Shown: positions 17,699 to 26,938, counted from the stretch's first letter. The stretch is 64,000 nt of DNA from Kribbella flavida DSM 17836 (GCF_000024345.1 NC_013729.1:3224001-3288000), one strand, 5' to 3'. Made by a program: numbers and translations. The notes: generated from the letters alone by a model not told the origin.

Positions 17699-18290
17699 GG
17701 TCAGAACCGAGTTGCTGGTCGAGTACGTCGACCAGCAGACCCCCGACCACGCGCCACCCTTCACCCGGGTGGAGGCGGTGGTCCGCCGGCGCCGGCGGCG
17801 GCGCAACCTGCTGGCCGTCGCGGCTGTGGTGGCAGTCGCGACCGCCGCCGTGGCGACGACGACGGACCTCGGCTCCGACGCCGAGCCGGCCGCCCCGATC
17901 AGTACGCCGACGGCCGGGTTGCTCGACGACGGCCCGCCGCCGGCCCAGTTCACGTTCGGTACCACCCTGATGCTGCTGCAGGGGGAGATTCCGGTGACGG
18001 CTGTGCGGCCGTCGGTCGAGTCTGCGTCCCTGCTGGTGGTCGAGGCGGCCCGGGGTTCCGCGGCCGGCGAAGGCTGCCACCCGCACACGATGGTCCGCAT
18101 CCTCGATCAGGACGCGACCACGGTCCGGATCGCCGCGTACCGCTACGTGGTGGCGCCGGACGAGCCGGGCAGCGGCGAGTGCGTGAGGCCCGAGACCGGA
18201 CCGGCACAGGTCCAGCTCGACCTCCGCAGTCCCCTCGGCAGCCGGACCGTGCTGGCCGGCAGTACGGGGCAGCGGGTGGTGCTGAACTGA
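17691..18290 (+). CDS. Single-pass membrane protein, probable sigma-factor partner
   Basis: A 199-residue protein with a cytoplasmic N-terminus (~1-40) ending in a very basic stretch (VVRRRRRRRN), one membrane segment (LLAVAAVVAVATAAVA, ~41-58), and an extracytoplasmic C-terminal domain of about 135 residues. That domain holds two cysteines (GEGCHPHT and SGECVRPE) that could form a disulfide. No zinc-binding HxxxCxxC anti-sigma motif is present. The overlap with the sigma gene suggests an anti-sigma or accessory regulatory role, which is inference. Confidence 0.78.
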   Translation: MPEVRTELLVEYVDQQTPDHAPPFTRVEAVVRRRRRRRNLLAVAAVVAVATAAVATTTDLGSDAEPAAPISTPTAGLLDDGPPPAQFTFGTTLMLLQGEIPVTAVRPSVESASLLVVEAARGSAAGEGCHPHTMVRILDQDATTVRIAAYRYVVAPDEPGSGECVRPETGPAQVQLDLRSPLGSRTVLAGSTGQRVVLN

Positions 18291-18331
18291 CGCCCTCGCC
18301 GGGACGGACCGCGACCGGCCCGGCGAGGGCG
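18291..18331. terminator. Hairpin terminator between convergent genes
   Basis: A perfect 13-bp stem (18291-18303 with 18319-18331) around a 15-base loop directly follows the membrane-protein stop and faces the convergent GNAT gene. It could serve both strands. Confidence 0.75.
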
Positions 18332-18368
18332 CCGCACCACCGCTTCCGCTGACGGGCGCGGTGAGCGC

Positions 18369-19316
18369 TCAACCGAGCGGTACGACCTTCGACCAGAGGT
18401 CGCTGACCGCGTTCGGCCGCATCCCCACGCCCCGGTAGAGCGCTACCGCCGGGGTCGGGTTCGAGCTGTCGACGTGCAGCATCGTGCCGGTCAGACCGGC
18501 CGCGGCGTCCTGGGCGAACTGGTCCAGCAGCAGGTACTTCGCCAGCCCGCGACCGCGCGCGCCCGGCAGCACCCCGAGCCGGCCGATGTAGCCGCACCGG
18601 TCGGACCTCACCAGGTTGTCGTTGCACTCCTGGACGGCGACCGCCCGGCCGTCCAGCTCGGCGACCGTCAGCTGGGACCAGTCGAACGTCGACCGGGCTT
18701 CCCGCGACGCCAGCCAGTCGTCGTACGGGCGCGGGACGGCGCCGGGCTGGTCGGCGAAGGCGCCGGCGATCACCGCGTGCGCGGCTCGTCTGGTCGCGTC
18801 GTCGAAAGCGCCCCGGCGCAGCACCACACCCGCAGGCGGCTCTGGGACCGGCGGGGGCTCCGGGTGGTCGATCCGCATCCGCTGGATCGACGTCTCCAGG
18901 GTGAAGCCAGCCAGCAGTTCGGGCAGCGCGGTGTCCTCCCGCAGTACGCCGACCCGCAGCTTCACCTCGGCCAGGTCGGCCCCGCGGGCTCGGTCGACGG
19001 CATGCGCGCACGCTCGGTCGAGCAACCAGGCGGCGACCGCCGGGTCGGCCGAGAACACGTCGACGTCGACCTGGCCCGGCACGTTGTGGGCGAGCGCGGT
19101 CGCTGTCCCGACCAGCCGGTCGCCGTCGTGCACCAGCCAGCTGTCGGTGGCGAGCCGCAGCTTCGGATCGCGCAGGTAGTTCGCGACGTCCTCGGCGCTG
19201 TGCTTGGGGAACCCGATCAGCGCCGACGTGTACGCCGCCAACTGCGCCGCGATCGCCGCGTCGTCGTCCGGGCGGGCCGGCCGGACCGTCAGCCCGGCGG
19301 GCAATTCGGCGGTCAC
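18369..19316 (-). CDS. GNAT acetyltransferase, two-domain
   Basis: A 315-residue protein with two GNAT-like halves. The N-terminal half begins LTVRPARPDDDAAIAAQLAAY and looks degenerate. The C-terminal half has the acetyl-CoA loop in YIGRLGVLPGARGRGLAKYLL followed by HVDSSNPTPAVALYRGVGM. The layout resembles mycothiol synthase (MshD) and similar double-GNAT proteins, but similarity is limited and I do not call it mshD. It starts with GTG at 19316. Substrate unknown. Confidence 0.85.
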   Translation of the reverse strand: MTAELPAGLTVRPARPDDDAAIAAQLAAYTSALIGFPKHSAEDVANYLRDPKLRLATDSWLVHDGDRLVGTATALAHNVPGQVDVDVFSADPAVAAWLLDRACAHAVDRARGADLAEVKLRVGVLREDTALPELLAGFTLETSIQRMRIDHPEPPPVPEPPAGVVLRRGAFDDATRRAAHAVIAGAFADQPGAVPRPYDDWLASREARSTFDWSQLTVAELDGRAVAVQECNDNLVRSDRCGYIGRLGVLPGARGRGLAKYLLLDQFAQDAAAGLTGTMLHVDSSNPTPAVALYRGVGMRPNAVSDLWSKVVPLG

Positions 19317-19350
19317 GCGGTGACCCGGACTCTCGGCCGGACGGGGAGCA

Positions 19351-19392
19351 GCGCGGCGGTCATTGCTCCATCGTGGAGACCGGCCGCCGCGC
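19351..19392 (-). terminator. Nested hairpin after the DacB-type gene
   Basis: A 9-bp outer stem (19351-19359 with 19384-19392) encloses an inner 5-bp hairpin (CTCCA-TCG-TGGAG, 19366-19378). It lies 28 bases beyond the stop of the carboxypeptidase gene in its direction of transcription. Confidence 0.5.
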
Positions 19393-19419
19393 TGTCCATC
19401 GGGTTGGCTGTTCAGTGCG

Positions 19420-21006
19420 TCAGCAGGCCTTGGTCCACTCGGTGCAGACGTCGTCGGTGAGCGCGACGCGCTTGGTAGAGGGAGCGACGGCGGCCGGCGG
19501 GGCCTGGTCGGACCAGGAGGCGAGCGTGACGCCGACGGCGTCCTCGACCGCGCGCGGGCTGACCAGGTAGTTGTTGCTGATCATCGAGAAGACCAGCTTG
19601 CGGCCGTCCTTGGTGGAGACGTAGCCCGACAGTGCGGTGACCCCGGTCAGCGAACCGGTCTTCGCGTGCACGTTGTTCGCGGCCGGGGTGCCGGCCATCC
19701 GGTTGCGCAGGGTGCCGCCGGTGAACCGGTCCGGGTTGCCCGCGATCGGCAGCGCGTCGTACCACTGCTGGAACCATGGCTCCTTCTGGACGGCGACCAG
19801 CAGGTCCGTGACGCTCTTCGGGGTCACGTTCACCTTGCGGGACAGGCCGGAGCCGTCGGACAGCCGGATCGTGCCGGTGTCGACGCCGACGCTCTTCGCG
19901 TACTGCGTGACGACGCCCAGCCCGGCCGGCCAGCTGCCGTTGGCCGCGGCGACCGCACCCATCGCCTTGACCAGGGTCTCGGCGTGCATGTTGTTCGACA
20001 GCTTCATGAACGGGTTCATCAGCTGGCCGACGGTCATCGACTCGTCCCGGGCCAGCCGACGGGTGCCGGCGGCCGGTGTCGCGGCGACCTTGATCCGGCC
20101 GTCGACCCGGACGCCCTGGGCGGCGAGCGCGCGGCGGAACACGTCGGCCGCGTAGACCTGCGGCTCCCAGACCGTGACCCACTCGGTGCCGACGCTGCTG
20201 CCGGCCGGCACGGAGCCGGTGACCCGGACGATGTTGGTGCCGTGGTCGCGCTCGATGCTCAGGGTGTTGGCGGAGCCGGCCGCGCCGGTCGTCGCGGTGC
20301 TGACCAGCTTGAGCACGCTGGTGGCCGGGACCAGCTTGAGGTCCACCGGTGCGCCGACCGTGCTGCCGGGCCGGCTCTCGACGATCGCCGTGCCGGAGTC
20401 GTAGTCGGCGTTCGGGGCCAGCGTCAGCGCGGAGATCTGGGCGGCGTAGTAGAACGGCTCGTCGTCCCAGGCCCAGCTGTCGCCGAGGCGGACGTGGTCG
20501 AAGTAGGTGTCGTCGGCGACCAGGTCCCCGTCGATCCGCCGTACGCCGGACTGCGCGACCTGCTTGGCCAGTGCGACGTAGTCGCTCTCCAGCGAGGTCG
20601 GGTCACCGTACCCCTTGAGGTAGAGGTCGCCGCGCAGCTTGCCGTCGCGGACCGGGGCCGTGGCCAGGACGTCGGTGTGGAAGCGGTAGTCCGCGCCGAG
20701 CGTCTCCATCGCGGCGGCGGACGAGAACAGCTTCGTGTTCGAGGCGGGCAGCAGCCGGGTGCCGCCGTTGCGGTCGTACAGCGTCTCGCCGGTGGTCGCG
20801 TCGCGCACGAGCAGGCCGACCTGCGAGCCCTGGAACCGCGGGTCACCGAGCAGGGTGTCCAGCTGTTGCTGCAGACCGGTCGCCTGCACCTGGGCGGGCG
20901 CCTGCGCGGGCGCCGCGATCGACTGGCTCACCAGGCCGGCCGTGGCCGCCACCGCGGCGGCGACGGCCACGAACCCCCGAGGCGACATCTTTGGTAAGAA
21001 CTTCAC
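19420..21006 (-). CDS. dacB: D-alanyl-D-alanine carboxypeptidase/endopeptidase (PBP4, DacB type)
   Basis: A 528-residue secreted or membrane-anchored class C penicillin-binding protein (peptidase family S13), which trims or cleaves D-Ala cross-links in peptidoglycan. The signal segment is residues ~10-32 (FVAVAAAVAATAGLVSQSIAAPA). All three active-site motifs are visible: SxxK in RLLPASNTKLFSSA, SxN in MKLSNNMHAE, and KTG in VHAKTGSLTGVTALSG. The domain inserted between the first two motifs is typical of PBP4. The GTG start has GGAG five bases upstream (read on the minus strand). It is monocistronic, with its own terminator, and divergent from the GH43 gene. Confidence 0.93.
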   Translation of the reverse strand: MKFLPKMSPRGFVAVAAAVAATAGLVSQSIAAPAQAPAQVQATGLQQQLDTLLGDPRFQGSQVGLLVRDATTGETLYDRNGGTRLLPASNTKLFSSAAAMETLGADYRFHTDVLATAPVRDGKLRGDLYLKGYGDPTSLESDYVALAKQVAQSGVRRIDGDLVADDTYFDHVRLGDSWAWDDEPFYYAAQISALTLAPNADYDSGTAIVESRPGSTVGAPVDLKLVPATSVLKLVSTATTGAAGSANTLSIERDHGTNIVRVTGSVPAGSSVGTEWVTVWEPQVYAADVFRRALAAQGVRVDGRIKVAATPAAGTRRLARDESMTVGQLMNPFMKLSNNMHAETLVKAMGAVAAANGSWPAGLGVVTQYAKSVGVDTGTIRLSDGSGLSRKVNVTPKSVTDLLVAVQKEPWFQQWYDALPIAGNPDRFTGGTLRNRMAGTPAANNVHAKTGSLTGVTALSGYVSTKDGRKLVFSMISNNYLVSPRAVEDAVGVTLASWSDQAPPAAVAPSTKRVALTDDVCTEWTKAC

Positions 21007-21166
21007 AAGAACTCCAACCCCTCAGGCGGAAACCAACACCCCGGAGTCAACACCCCGCACGCCGCCGGGTCCAGCGATCGGCACGGAAAGAATCCGGGCT
21101 CTCGTCTTCCAGGTGAATCGATGGAAAAGTGGTGCGCGCAGGTTCCGCCCCACCTGAGGAGTACTG

Positions 21167-22474
21167 ATGCGCAGACGAATCCTGGCCGCGCTGGCCGTCG
21201 TGGCGGCCGTCGCCGGCTCGATCACCCCGGCGTACGCCGCCGAGCAGCGGGTCGCCGCCGCGGTCTTCCCGAGTCCCGTGATCACCGAGGACTTTCCCGA
21301 TCCGGACGTGATCCAGGTGAACGGCACCTGGTACGCGTACTCGACCAACAACGGCCGCGGCCACGTCCCGGCCGCCTCCGCACCCAGCCCGAACGGCCCG
21401 TGGACGATCCGCGGCGACGCGATGCCCGGCGGCCCGTCGGCGGGCTGGGCACAGGCCGGCCGGACCTGGGCGCCCGACGTGCACCCGAACCCGGACGGCA
21501 GCTTCACCCTCACCTACACCGCGTGGCACCGGACCTCCGGCCGGCAGTGCATCGGCGTCGCGACGGCCGGCTCGCCGCTCGGCCCGTTCCAGCCGGTCGG
21601 CAGTCAGCCGCTGATCTGCCCGCTCAACCTCGGCGGCGCGATCGACGCGAACACGTTCGTCGCCGCGGACGGCACCCGCTACCTGCTGTGGAAGAACGAC
21701 GGCAACGCGATCGGCGCCAACTCCACCCTCTGGCTGACCCGCACCACGAACAACGGGACCGCCCTGACCGGTGGCAACACCGCGCTGCTCTCGTCCAGCA
21801 GCGTGATCGAGGCGCCGGACCTCGTCCAGCGCGGCAGCCAGTTCGTGCTCTTCTACTCCGGCGGCGGCTACACCGACTGCAACTACCTCACCTCCTACGC
21901 CACCGCCCCGACGCTGAGCGGCCCGTGGACCGTCGCCTACCGGCCGCTGATGACGACTGCGACGTTCGACAACCGCGTCTGCGGCCCCGGTGGCGCGGAC
22001 TTCACCAACGACAAGGTCTTCCTGCACGGCTGGGTCAACGGCTCCCGTCACCTGTACGTCGCCGACCTCGGCTGGGCCAACGACTACCCCGTCGTCCGCG
22101 GTAGCCGGGTTCGGACCGAGGCCGAGCGGGGCACGCTGAACAACGCCCGGGTCCGCACCGGTGCGGCCGGGGCGTCCGGTGGCGCCGTCGCGGCGTACAT
22201 CGACTTCGCGGACTCCTGGGTGCAGACCAGCGTGTACGCGCCGCGGGCGGGCAGCTACACGCTGTGGGTCGCCTACGCGAACGGCACCGGCAGCACCGGC
22301 AGTCACGGCGTGGTTGTCAACGGCAACAGCCAGGGATCGGTCAGCTACCCGGTCACCGGCTGGGACAACTGGCGGCAGAGCTCGGTCGGCGTCACGCTCA
22401 CGGAAGGCTGGAACACGATCCGGCTGACCAAGGGCAACTCCTACGCGGAGGTGGACTACCTCGAGTTGCAGTGA
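21167..22474 (+). CDS. Secreted GH43-like glycoside hydrolase with C-terminal carbohydrate-binding module
   Basis: A 435-residue exported enzyme. A Sec signal peptide (residues 1-24, ending TPAYA-A) is followed by a five-bladed propeller glycoside hydrolase domain of family 43. It shows EDFPDPDVIQ (the usual catalytic base Asp), RTWAPDVHPN (Asp that tunes pKa) and VIEAPDLVQR (general acid Glu). These enzymes cleave arabinose- or xylose-containing polysaccharides. From about residue 312 a beta-sandwich CBM (family 6/35-like: TEAERGTLN, GSYTLWVAYANG, WNTIRLTKGNSYAEVDYLEL) closes the protein. GAGGAG precedes the ATG. The gene stands alone. Confidence 0.9.
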   Translation: MRRRILAALAVVAAVAGSITPAYAAEQRVAAAVFPSPVITEDFPDPDVIQVNGTWYAYSTNNGRGHVPAASAPSPNGPWTIRGDAMPGGPSAGWAQAGRTWAPDVHPNPDGSFTLTYTAWHRTSGRQCIGVATAGSPLGPFQPVGSQPLICPLNLGGAIDANTFVAADGTRYLLWKNDGNAIGANSTLWLTRTTNNGTALTGGNTALLSSSSVIEAPDLVQRGSQFVLFYSGGGYTDCNYLTSYATAPTLSGPWTVAYRPLMTTATFDNRVCGPGGADFTNDKVFLHGWVNGSRHLYVADLGWANDYPVVRGSRVRTEAERGTLNNARVRTGAAGASGGAVAAYIDFADSWVQTSVYAPRAGSYTLWVAYANGTGSTGSHGVVVNGNSQGSVSYPVTGWDNWRQSSVGVTLTEGWNTIRLTKGNSYAEVDYLELQ

Positions 22475-22608
22475 GGGTTCACCCCGCTCGGGTTCAGGGT
22501 TCACCCGGGAAGCACCCGCTGGTCGCGTGGCGCGGTGCTCACCTGGTCGGTGCGGCCTCGTAGGCTCGTTCCAGGAGTGAACTGCTACGCGAACGGGGAG
22601 TCCGACGG

Positions 22609-24762
22609 TTGGTAAAACCACCTGAACAGGTCTCCGGCGGCCGGCGCCGGGGTCCGATCTGGATCGACCTGCGCCGCACCACCAGGGGTCTGCAGGCGAT
22701 GCTGCTCGGCGGCCTGGCGTCGCTGGTCTCGCTGGTGATCACCTTCTGGACGTTGCCTCAGATCAGCAGCGACGGCACGCTGCCGGTGCTGCGCCTGGTC
22801 GTGCTGCTGGCCGTGATCGGGCTGCTGATGCGCTGGCTGCTGGCCGGGCTGGCCATCCTGATCGGCTCGGTCGGCGTCCTGGTCGGCGGCCTGCTGTCGC
22901 AGTTCGGGGTGGTCTACCTCGGCGTCACCCTCGACCCCGGCGTGAACCTGCACGGCGGGGTCGAGGCGCCGCTGCTGGTCTCGGTCGTGATGTCGTCGGC
23001 GAGCGCCTTCGTCGGCTGGATCGCGTACGCCGGCAGCGACGACGCGTACGTCGCGGAGGTGATGCGCGGGGTCCGCCGCCGGGCGCGCCGGATCCAGCCG
23101 GCCCCCAGGACGGGCCTGCTGATCGTCCAGATCGACGGGCTCTCGGCGCCGCTGCTGAACTGGATGGTGATGTCGGGCAACCTGCCGCACCTCGGCGGCT
23201 GGATCCGCGACGGCAGCCACTCGATGCTCGGCTGGCACACCGGCGTCCCGGCGACGACTCCGGCCAGCCAGGCGGGCATCCTGCACGGCGGCTCCGGGCA
23301 GATCCCGGCCTTCCGGTGGTACGAGAAGGAGACCGGCCGGGTGATGGTGACCAACCGGTCCCGCGACGCCGCCGAGATCGAGGCCCGGATCTCCACCGGC
23401 CGCGGTCTGCTCGCCGATGGTGGCGTCAGCATCAGCAACAACTGGTCCGGCGACGCCCCGAACTCGGTGCTCGTCTTCAGCCGCGCGGCGCTGCCGACCA
23501 CCCGCAGCCGCGGCTACGTCCGGTTCTTCTCCAGCCCGCAGGGCGCCGCCCGGGGCCTGGTGCTGTCGGTCGGGGAGATGGTCAAGGAGCTGCACCAGGC
23601 CCGCCGCCAGCGCCGCCGCCAACTCGTCCCGCGGGTCAACCGCGGCGGCTCGTACATCTTCCTGCGCGCGATCTCGAACGTGCTGCTGCGCGACCTCAAC
23701 GTCTCGCTGATCACCGACGAGCTGGTCAAGGGCACGCCGGTGATCTACTGCGACTTCGTCGACTACGACGAGGTGGCCCACCACGCCGGCCCGACCCGCC
23801 CGGAGTCGCTGCAGACGCTGGAAGGGCTGGACCGGGTGCTCGGCGCGCTGCAGCGCATCATCGACCTGCTGCCGCACTCGTACGAGATCGTGGTGCTGTC
23901 GGACCACGGGCAGAGCCAGGGCTCCACCTTCCTGCAGCGGTACGGGCGCACGCTCACCCAGGTGGTCGACGAGCTGGTCGACACCACCAAGCACCCGGTC
24001 GAGGCGACCGCCCGGTCGGAGGGCTGGGGGCCGGTCAACGCGTTCCTGACCGAGCTGAGCCTGCGCCGCAGCGTCGCCGGCTCCGTCACCCGCAAGGCGC
24101 TGCACGGCAAGGCGTCCCGCGGCGAGGTCGAGCTCGGTCCGCGGGACTGCGAGCCGCCGGTCGCCCCCGACGAGCAGATGGTGGTCACCGCGTCGGGCAA
24201 TCTCGCGCTGATCTACCTGGCCACCACGCCGGGCCGCGTCCCGCTGGAGGAGATCGAGCTGCTGCACCCGCGGCTGGTTCCCGGGCTCGCGACGCATCCG
24301 GGCATCGGCTTCCTGGTCGTCGACACGCTGGCCGAAGGCCCGGTCGCGATCGGCCGCGCCGGCGTGCACGTGCTGCGCTCCGGCCGGATCGAGGGTGTCG
24401 ACCCGCTCGCGCCGTACGGGCCGTTGGCGGCGGCGTCGATGCTGCGGCAGGCCGAGATGCCGCACAACGGCGACGTGGTGGTGGTCAGCCGGCTGGACGA
24501 GTTCACCGACGAGGTGGCGGCCTTCGAGGAGCTAGTCGGCTGCCACGGCGGCATCGGCGGCTGGCAGACCGAGGCGGTGCTGGTGCACCCGCGCCGGTGG
24601 GTGGTCGAGCAGGCTCCCGTAGGCTCCGACGCGGTCCACGAGCTGCTGATCGGCTGGCTCGACCAGCTCGGTCAGCGCCGGCGCCCCGAGACCCCGACGG
24701 TCGACGAGCCGGCCGAGGCCGGCCGGGTGGACAGCCCCAAGGACGCGAGTGTGGAGGCCTGA
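22609..24762 (+). CDS. Membrane-anchored alkaline-phosphatase-superfamily phosphodiesterase-like protein
   Basis: A 717-residue protein with four hydrophobic helices in residues ~28-140 (a phage-holin-like membrane region), then a cytoplasmic or surface domain of the type I phosphodiesterase/nucleotide pyrophosphatase fold. The metal-site-like motifs are LLIVQIDGLSAPLLN, TPASQAGILHG, YCDFVDYDEVAHHAGP and VVLSDHGQSQG. The start is TTG at 22609, supported by GGGGAG eight bases upstream; no better ATG or GTG exists. The next gene follows after three bases and the third overlaps, so this is a three-gene operon with the MBL-fold hydrolase and DedA protein, perhaps in envelope lipid or phosphate turnover. 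Confidence 0.88.
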   Translation: MVKPPEQVSGGRRRGPIWIDLRRTTRGLQAMLLGGLASLVSLVITFWTLPQISSDGTLPVLRLVVLLAVIGLLMRWLLAGLAILIGSVGVLVGGLLSQFGVVYLGVTLDPGVNLHGGVEAPLLVSVVMSSASAFVGWIAYAGSDDAYVAEVMRGVRRRARRIQPAPRTGLLIVQIDGLSAPLLNWMVMSGNLPHLGGWIRDGSHSMLGWHTGVPATTPASQAGILHGGSGQIPAFRWYEKETGRVMVTNRSRDAAEIEARISTGRGLLADGGVSISNNWSGDAPNSVLVFSRAALPTTRSRGYVRFFSSPQGAARGLVLSVGEMVKELHQARRQRRRQLVPRVNRGGSYIFLRAISNVLLRDLNVSLITDELVKGTPVIYCDFVDYDEVAHHAGPTRPESLQTLEGLDRVLGALQRIIDLLPHSYEIVVLSDHGQSQGSTFLQRYGRTLTQVVDELVDTTKHPVEATARSEGWGPVNAFLTELSLRRSVAGSVTRKALHGKASRGEVELGPRDCEPPVAPDEQMVVTASGNLALIYLATTPGRVPLEEIELLHPRLVPGLATHPGIGFLVVDTLAEGPVAIGRAGVHVLRSGRIEGVDPLAPYGPLAAASMLRQAEMPHNGDVVVVSRLDEFTDEVAAFEELVGCHGGIGGWQTEAVLVHPRRWVVEQAPVGSDAVHELLIGWLDQLGQRRRPETPTVDEPAEAGRVDSPKDASVEA

Positions 24763-24765
24763 CGC

Positions 24766-25533
24766 GTGCGGATCACCTGGTGGGGGCATGCCACCACCAC
24801 CATCGAGCAGAACGGCACGCGGTTGCTCACCGATCCGGTGCTGACGGCCCGGATCGCGCACCTGCGCAGGCGTCGCGGCCCCGTGCCGGCCCCGGTCGCG
24901 GGGGAGTGCGACGCGGTCCTGGTCTCACACCTGCATGCCGACCACCTGCACCTGACATCGCTGCCGCTGGTCGCGCCGGACGCGGCGCTCGTCGTACCGC
25001 GGGGCGCGGCGAAGCTGATCCGTGCCGAGCTCGGTACGGCGTACTCGGACCGGTGCATCGAGGTTGCTCCGGGCAACCAGGTGCGGATCGGCGCGCTCGA
25101 GATCACCGCGGTCACCGCGGACCACGACGGCCGCCGGCTGCCCTGGTCGGCGTACACCGCTCCGGCGCTGGGGTACCGGGTGGAAGGGTCGCCGAGCGTG
25201 TGGTTCGCCGGTGACACCGACCTGTACGACGGGCTGGCGGCCGAGGCGGGACCCGTGGACGTGGCGCTGGTTCCGGTCGGCGGCTGGGGGCCATCGCTCG
25301 GGCTCGGCCACCTGGACCCGGTCAAAGCGGCCGAGGCGGTTCGTCGCGTCGGCGCGCGGTACGCCGTACCGGTGCACTTCGGCACGTTCTGGCCGATCGG
25401 CTGCGACTGGCTGAAGCCGGACCTGTTCCTTCCGCCCGGGGACCGCTTCAAGGCCGCGATGGCCGAGCTGGACGCCGCGGTCGAGGTGAAAGTCCTGATG
25501 CCCGGGCAGTCGACGGAGGTGGTGCGGCCGTGA
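24766..25533 (+). CDS. MBL-fold metallo-hydrolase
   Basis: A 255-residue metallo-beta-lactamase-fold protein. The dinuclear metal motif is LVSHLHADHLHL at about residues 53-64. Further ligands are likely in AVTADHDG, WFAGDTDLYDG and YAVPVHFGTFWP. The N-terminus ITWWGHATTTIEQNG is typical of the UlaG/RomA-like subgroup (NAPE-PLD-like), whose members hydrolyse phospholipid or sugar lactone substrates. GTG start. It lies between the phosphodiesterase-like gene and dedA; its stop overlaps the dedA start by four bases. Confidence 0.9.
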   Translation: MRITWWGHATTTIEQNGTRLLTDPVLTARIAHLRRRRGPVPAPVAGECDAVLVSHLHADHLHLTSLPLVAPDAALVVPRGAAKLIRAELGTAYSDRCIEVAPGNQVRIGALEITAVTADHDGRRLPWSAYTAPALGYRVEGSPSVWFAGDTDLYDGLAAEAGPVDVALVPVGGWGPSLGLGHLDPVKAAEAVRRVGARYAVPVHFGTFWPIGCDWLKPDLFLPPGDRFKAAMAELDAAVEVKVLMPGQSTEVVRP

Positions 25534-26162
25534 GCGGTGAGCCGCACTTCGACATCTGGTACCTGGTGGTGCTCGCCGGGGCGGTGCTGCTCGGCGCTGT
25601 GCTGCCCGTGGTGCCGACCGGCGCGGCAGTGTCGGCCGGGGCCGTGCTCGCCTCGCACGGCAACCCGATCGGCCTGGTCGGCGTCCTGATCGCCGGCGCC
25701 GGTGGCGCATACCTCGGCGACCTGATCGTGTACGCCGGGTGCCGCGCGGGCGGCGAACGACTGGCCCAGCGGATCGGCTGGCTACGGGACAACACGTCGC
25801 TCGAGGCGTTGAAGGTGCGGCTGGCCGAGCACGAGATCACCGTGCTGCTGACCTCGCGGCTGATCCCCGGCGGACGGGTCCCGGTGCTGCTGGCCGCCGG
25901 CCTCGCCGGGTATCCGTGGCACCGGTTCGCCGTGGTCGACCTGACCGCGTCGTCGCTGTGGGCGGCGGTCTACATGGCGATCGGACTGCTGGGCTACGCG
26001 CTGTTCGACGAGCCGTGGCAGGGCGTGCTGGCGGCGATCGTGCTGGTGGTGCTGACCACGGTGATCAGCAGCCTGGTCCAGCGGCACCGCCGGAAGAAGG
26101 CGGTCGAGGACGGGTTTCAGCCGGGAACCGATACCGGACCGGAGCCCTCGCCGGCAGACTGA
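25530..26162 (+). CDS. DedA/VTT-domain membrane protein
   Basis: A 210-residue polytopic membrane protein of the DedA family. The VTT/SNARE-assoc domain is seen in LPVVPTGAAVSAGAVLASHG, AGGAYLGDLIVYAGCRAGG, and the conserved re-entrant motif LLTSRLIPGGRVPVLLAAGLAGYPWHRFAVVD (Arg and Gly-rich, as in DedA). Several DedA proteins flip undecaprenyl phosphate or phospholipids. It is the last gene of the phosphodiesterase-like operon and converges on the TIGR03085 gene with a gap of seven bases. Confidence 0.88.
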   Translation: MSGEPHFDIWYLVVLAGAVLLGAVLPVVPTGAAVSAGAVLASHGNPIGLVGVLIAGAGGAYLGDLIVYAGCRAGGERLAQRIGWLRDNTSLEALKVRLAEHEITVLLTSRLIPGGRVPVLLAAGLAGYPWHRFAVVDLTASSLWAAVYMAIGLLGYALFDEPWQGVLAAIVLVVLTTVISSLVQRHRRKKAVEDGFQPGTDTGPEPSPAD

Positions 26163-26169
26163 AGCGGGC

Positions 26170-26811
26170 TCAGACTCCGAATCGCGCGCTGAGCAGCCGG
26201 CGGGAGAGCTCCGGGTCGCCGTCCAGGTCGACCTGGGCGACGGCCTGGCGACCGAAGCAGAACAGGACCAGCTCGGCCGCCTCGCCGGTCACCGTGACCG
26301 AACCGGCCGCCGTCGGCTTCTTCGCGACCGACTCGCGGCCGTCCGGCAGCCGGAGCACGATGCCGCTGGGGGCTTTGCGCGTCATCGACTTCGCGCCGAG
26401 CCGGACCTGCTTCCACAGACCTTCCTGCTGCTCGGCCGGCAGCGCCCGGACCTGGAAGTCGGGCAGCGCCCGGCGGACGTCCTCGTGGTGCACGAAGTAC
26501 TCGGTGGTGTTCAGCTGACGGCCGATCTTGGGCAGCGAGTAGATCGAGACCGTCGGCGGCCCGGAGCGCACCTTGGCGACGACCTCGGCGAAGCTGTAGC
26601 GGCTCTTCGCCTGGGCCATCCGCCGCTCGGTGGTGTCGGACAGCGCCGGGATCATGATGCCGGGACCGGCGATCGGGTCCGACTCCCGCACGTACAGGTG
26701 GACGGCGAGGTCGTGCGTCGTCCAGCCCGCGCACAGCGTCGGCCGGTCGGGGCCGAGCTGGTCGAAGAGGTCACACAGAGCCACTCGTTCCACCCGGCTG
26801 TAGTCGGTCAC
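26170..26811 (-). CDS. TIGR03085-family protein (DinB/maleylpyruvate isomerase-like fold)
   Basis: A 213-residue protein of an actinobacterial family related to mycothiol-dependent maleylpyruvate isomerase N-terminal domains. It starts with the family pattern SRVERVALCDLFDQLGPDRPTLCAGWTTHDLAVHLYVRESDP. A His/Glu metal site would be formed by HDLAVHL and a later HHEDVRRA. I placed the start at GTG 26811, since the ~19 residues upstream do not match the family and a TACGAT hexamer lies 6 bases before this GTG. Biochemical function unknown; a mycothiol-linked role is only a family-based guess. It is divergent from the ABC exporter operon. Confidence 0.87.
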   Translation of the reverse strand: MTDYSRVERVALCDLFDQLGPDRPTLCAGWTTHDLAVHLYVRESDPIAGPGIMIPALSDTTERRMAQAKSRYSFAEVVAKVRSGPPTVSIYSLPKIGRQLNTTEYFVHHEDVRRALPDFQVRALPAEQQEGLWKQVRLGAKSMTRKAPSGIVLRLPDGRESVAKKPTAAGSVTVTGEAAELVLFCFGRQAVAQVDLDGDPELSRRLLSARFGV

Positions 26812-26817
26812 ATCTCG

Positions 26818-26823
26818 ATCGTA
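26818..26823 (-). promoter_or_regulatory. -10 hexamer TACGAT (minus strand), probable leaderless promoter
   Basis: Read on the minus strand, TACGAT ends 6 bases before GTG 26811. The divergent region to the exporter start at 26939 is 127 bases. Confidence 0.45.
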
Positions 26824-26938
26824 GTTGTCGGCTCCCAATGGCAGAATGGCGATCGTTGTCAGCTTCAAGGCTGGCTACGCCCCTGACGGTGCTGCTGCCG
26901 GGGCCCGTGACAGTGTCGTCGTCGACGAAGGATGTGCC

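Noticed and set aside
26825..26938. Long N-terminal extension of the first ABC exporter subunit
   Set aside because: It would begin just past the divergent promoter and lacks a ribosome binding site; GTG 26939 has AAGGA at the right distance and begins close to the first membrane helix.
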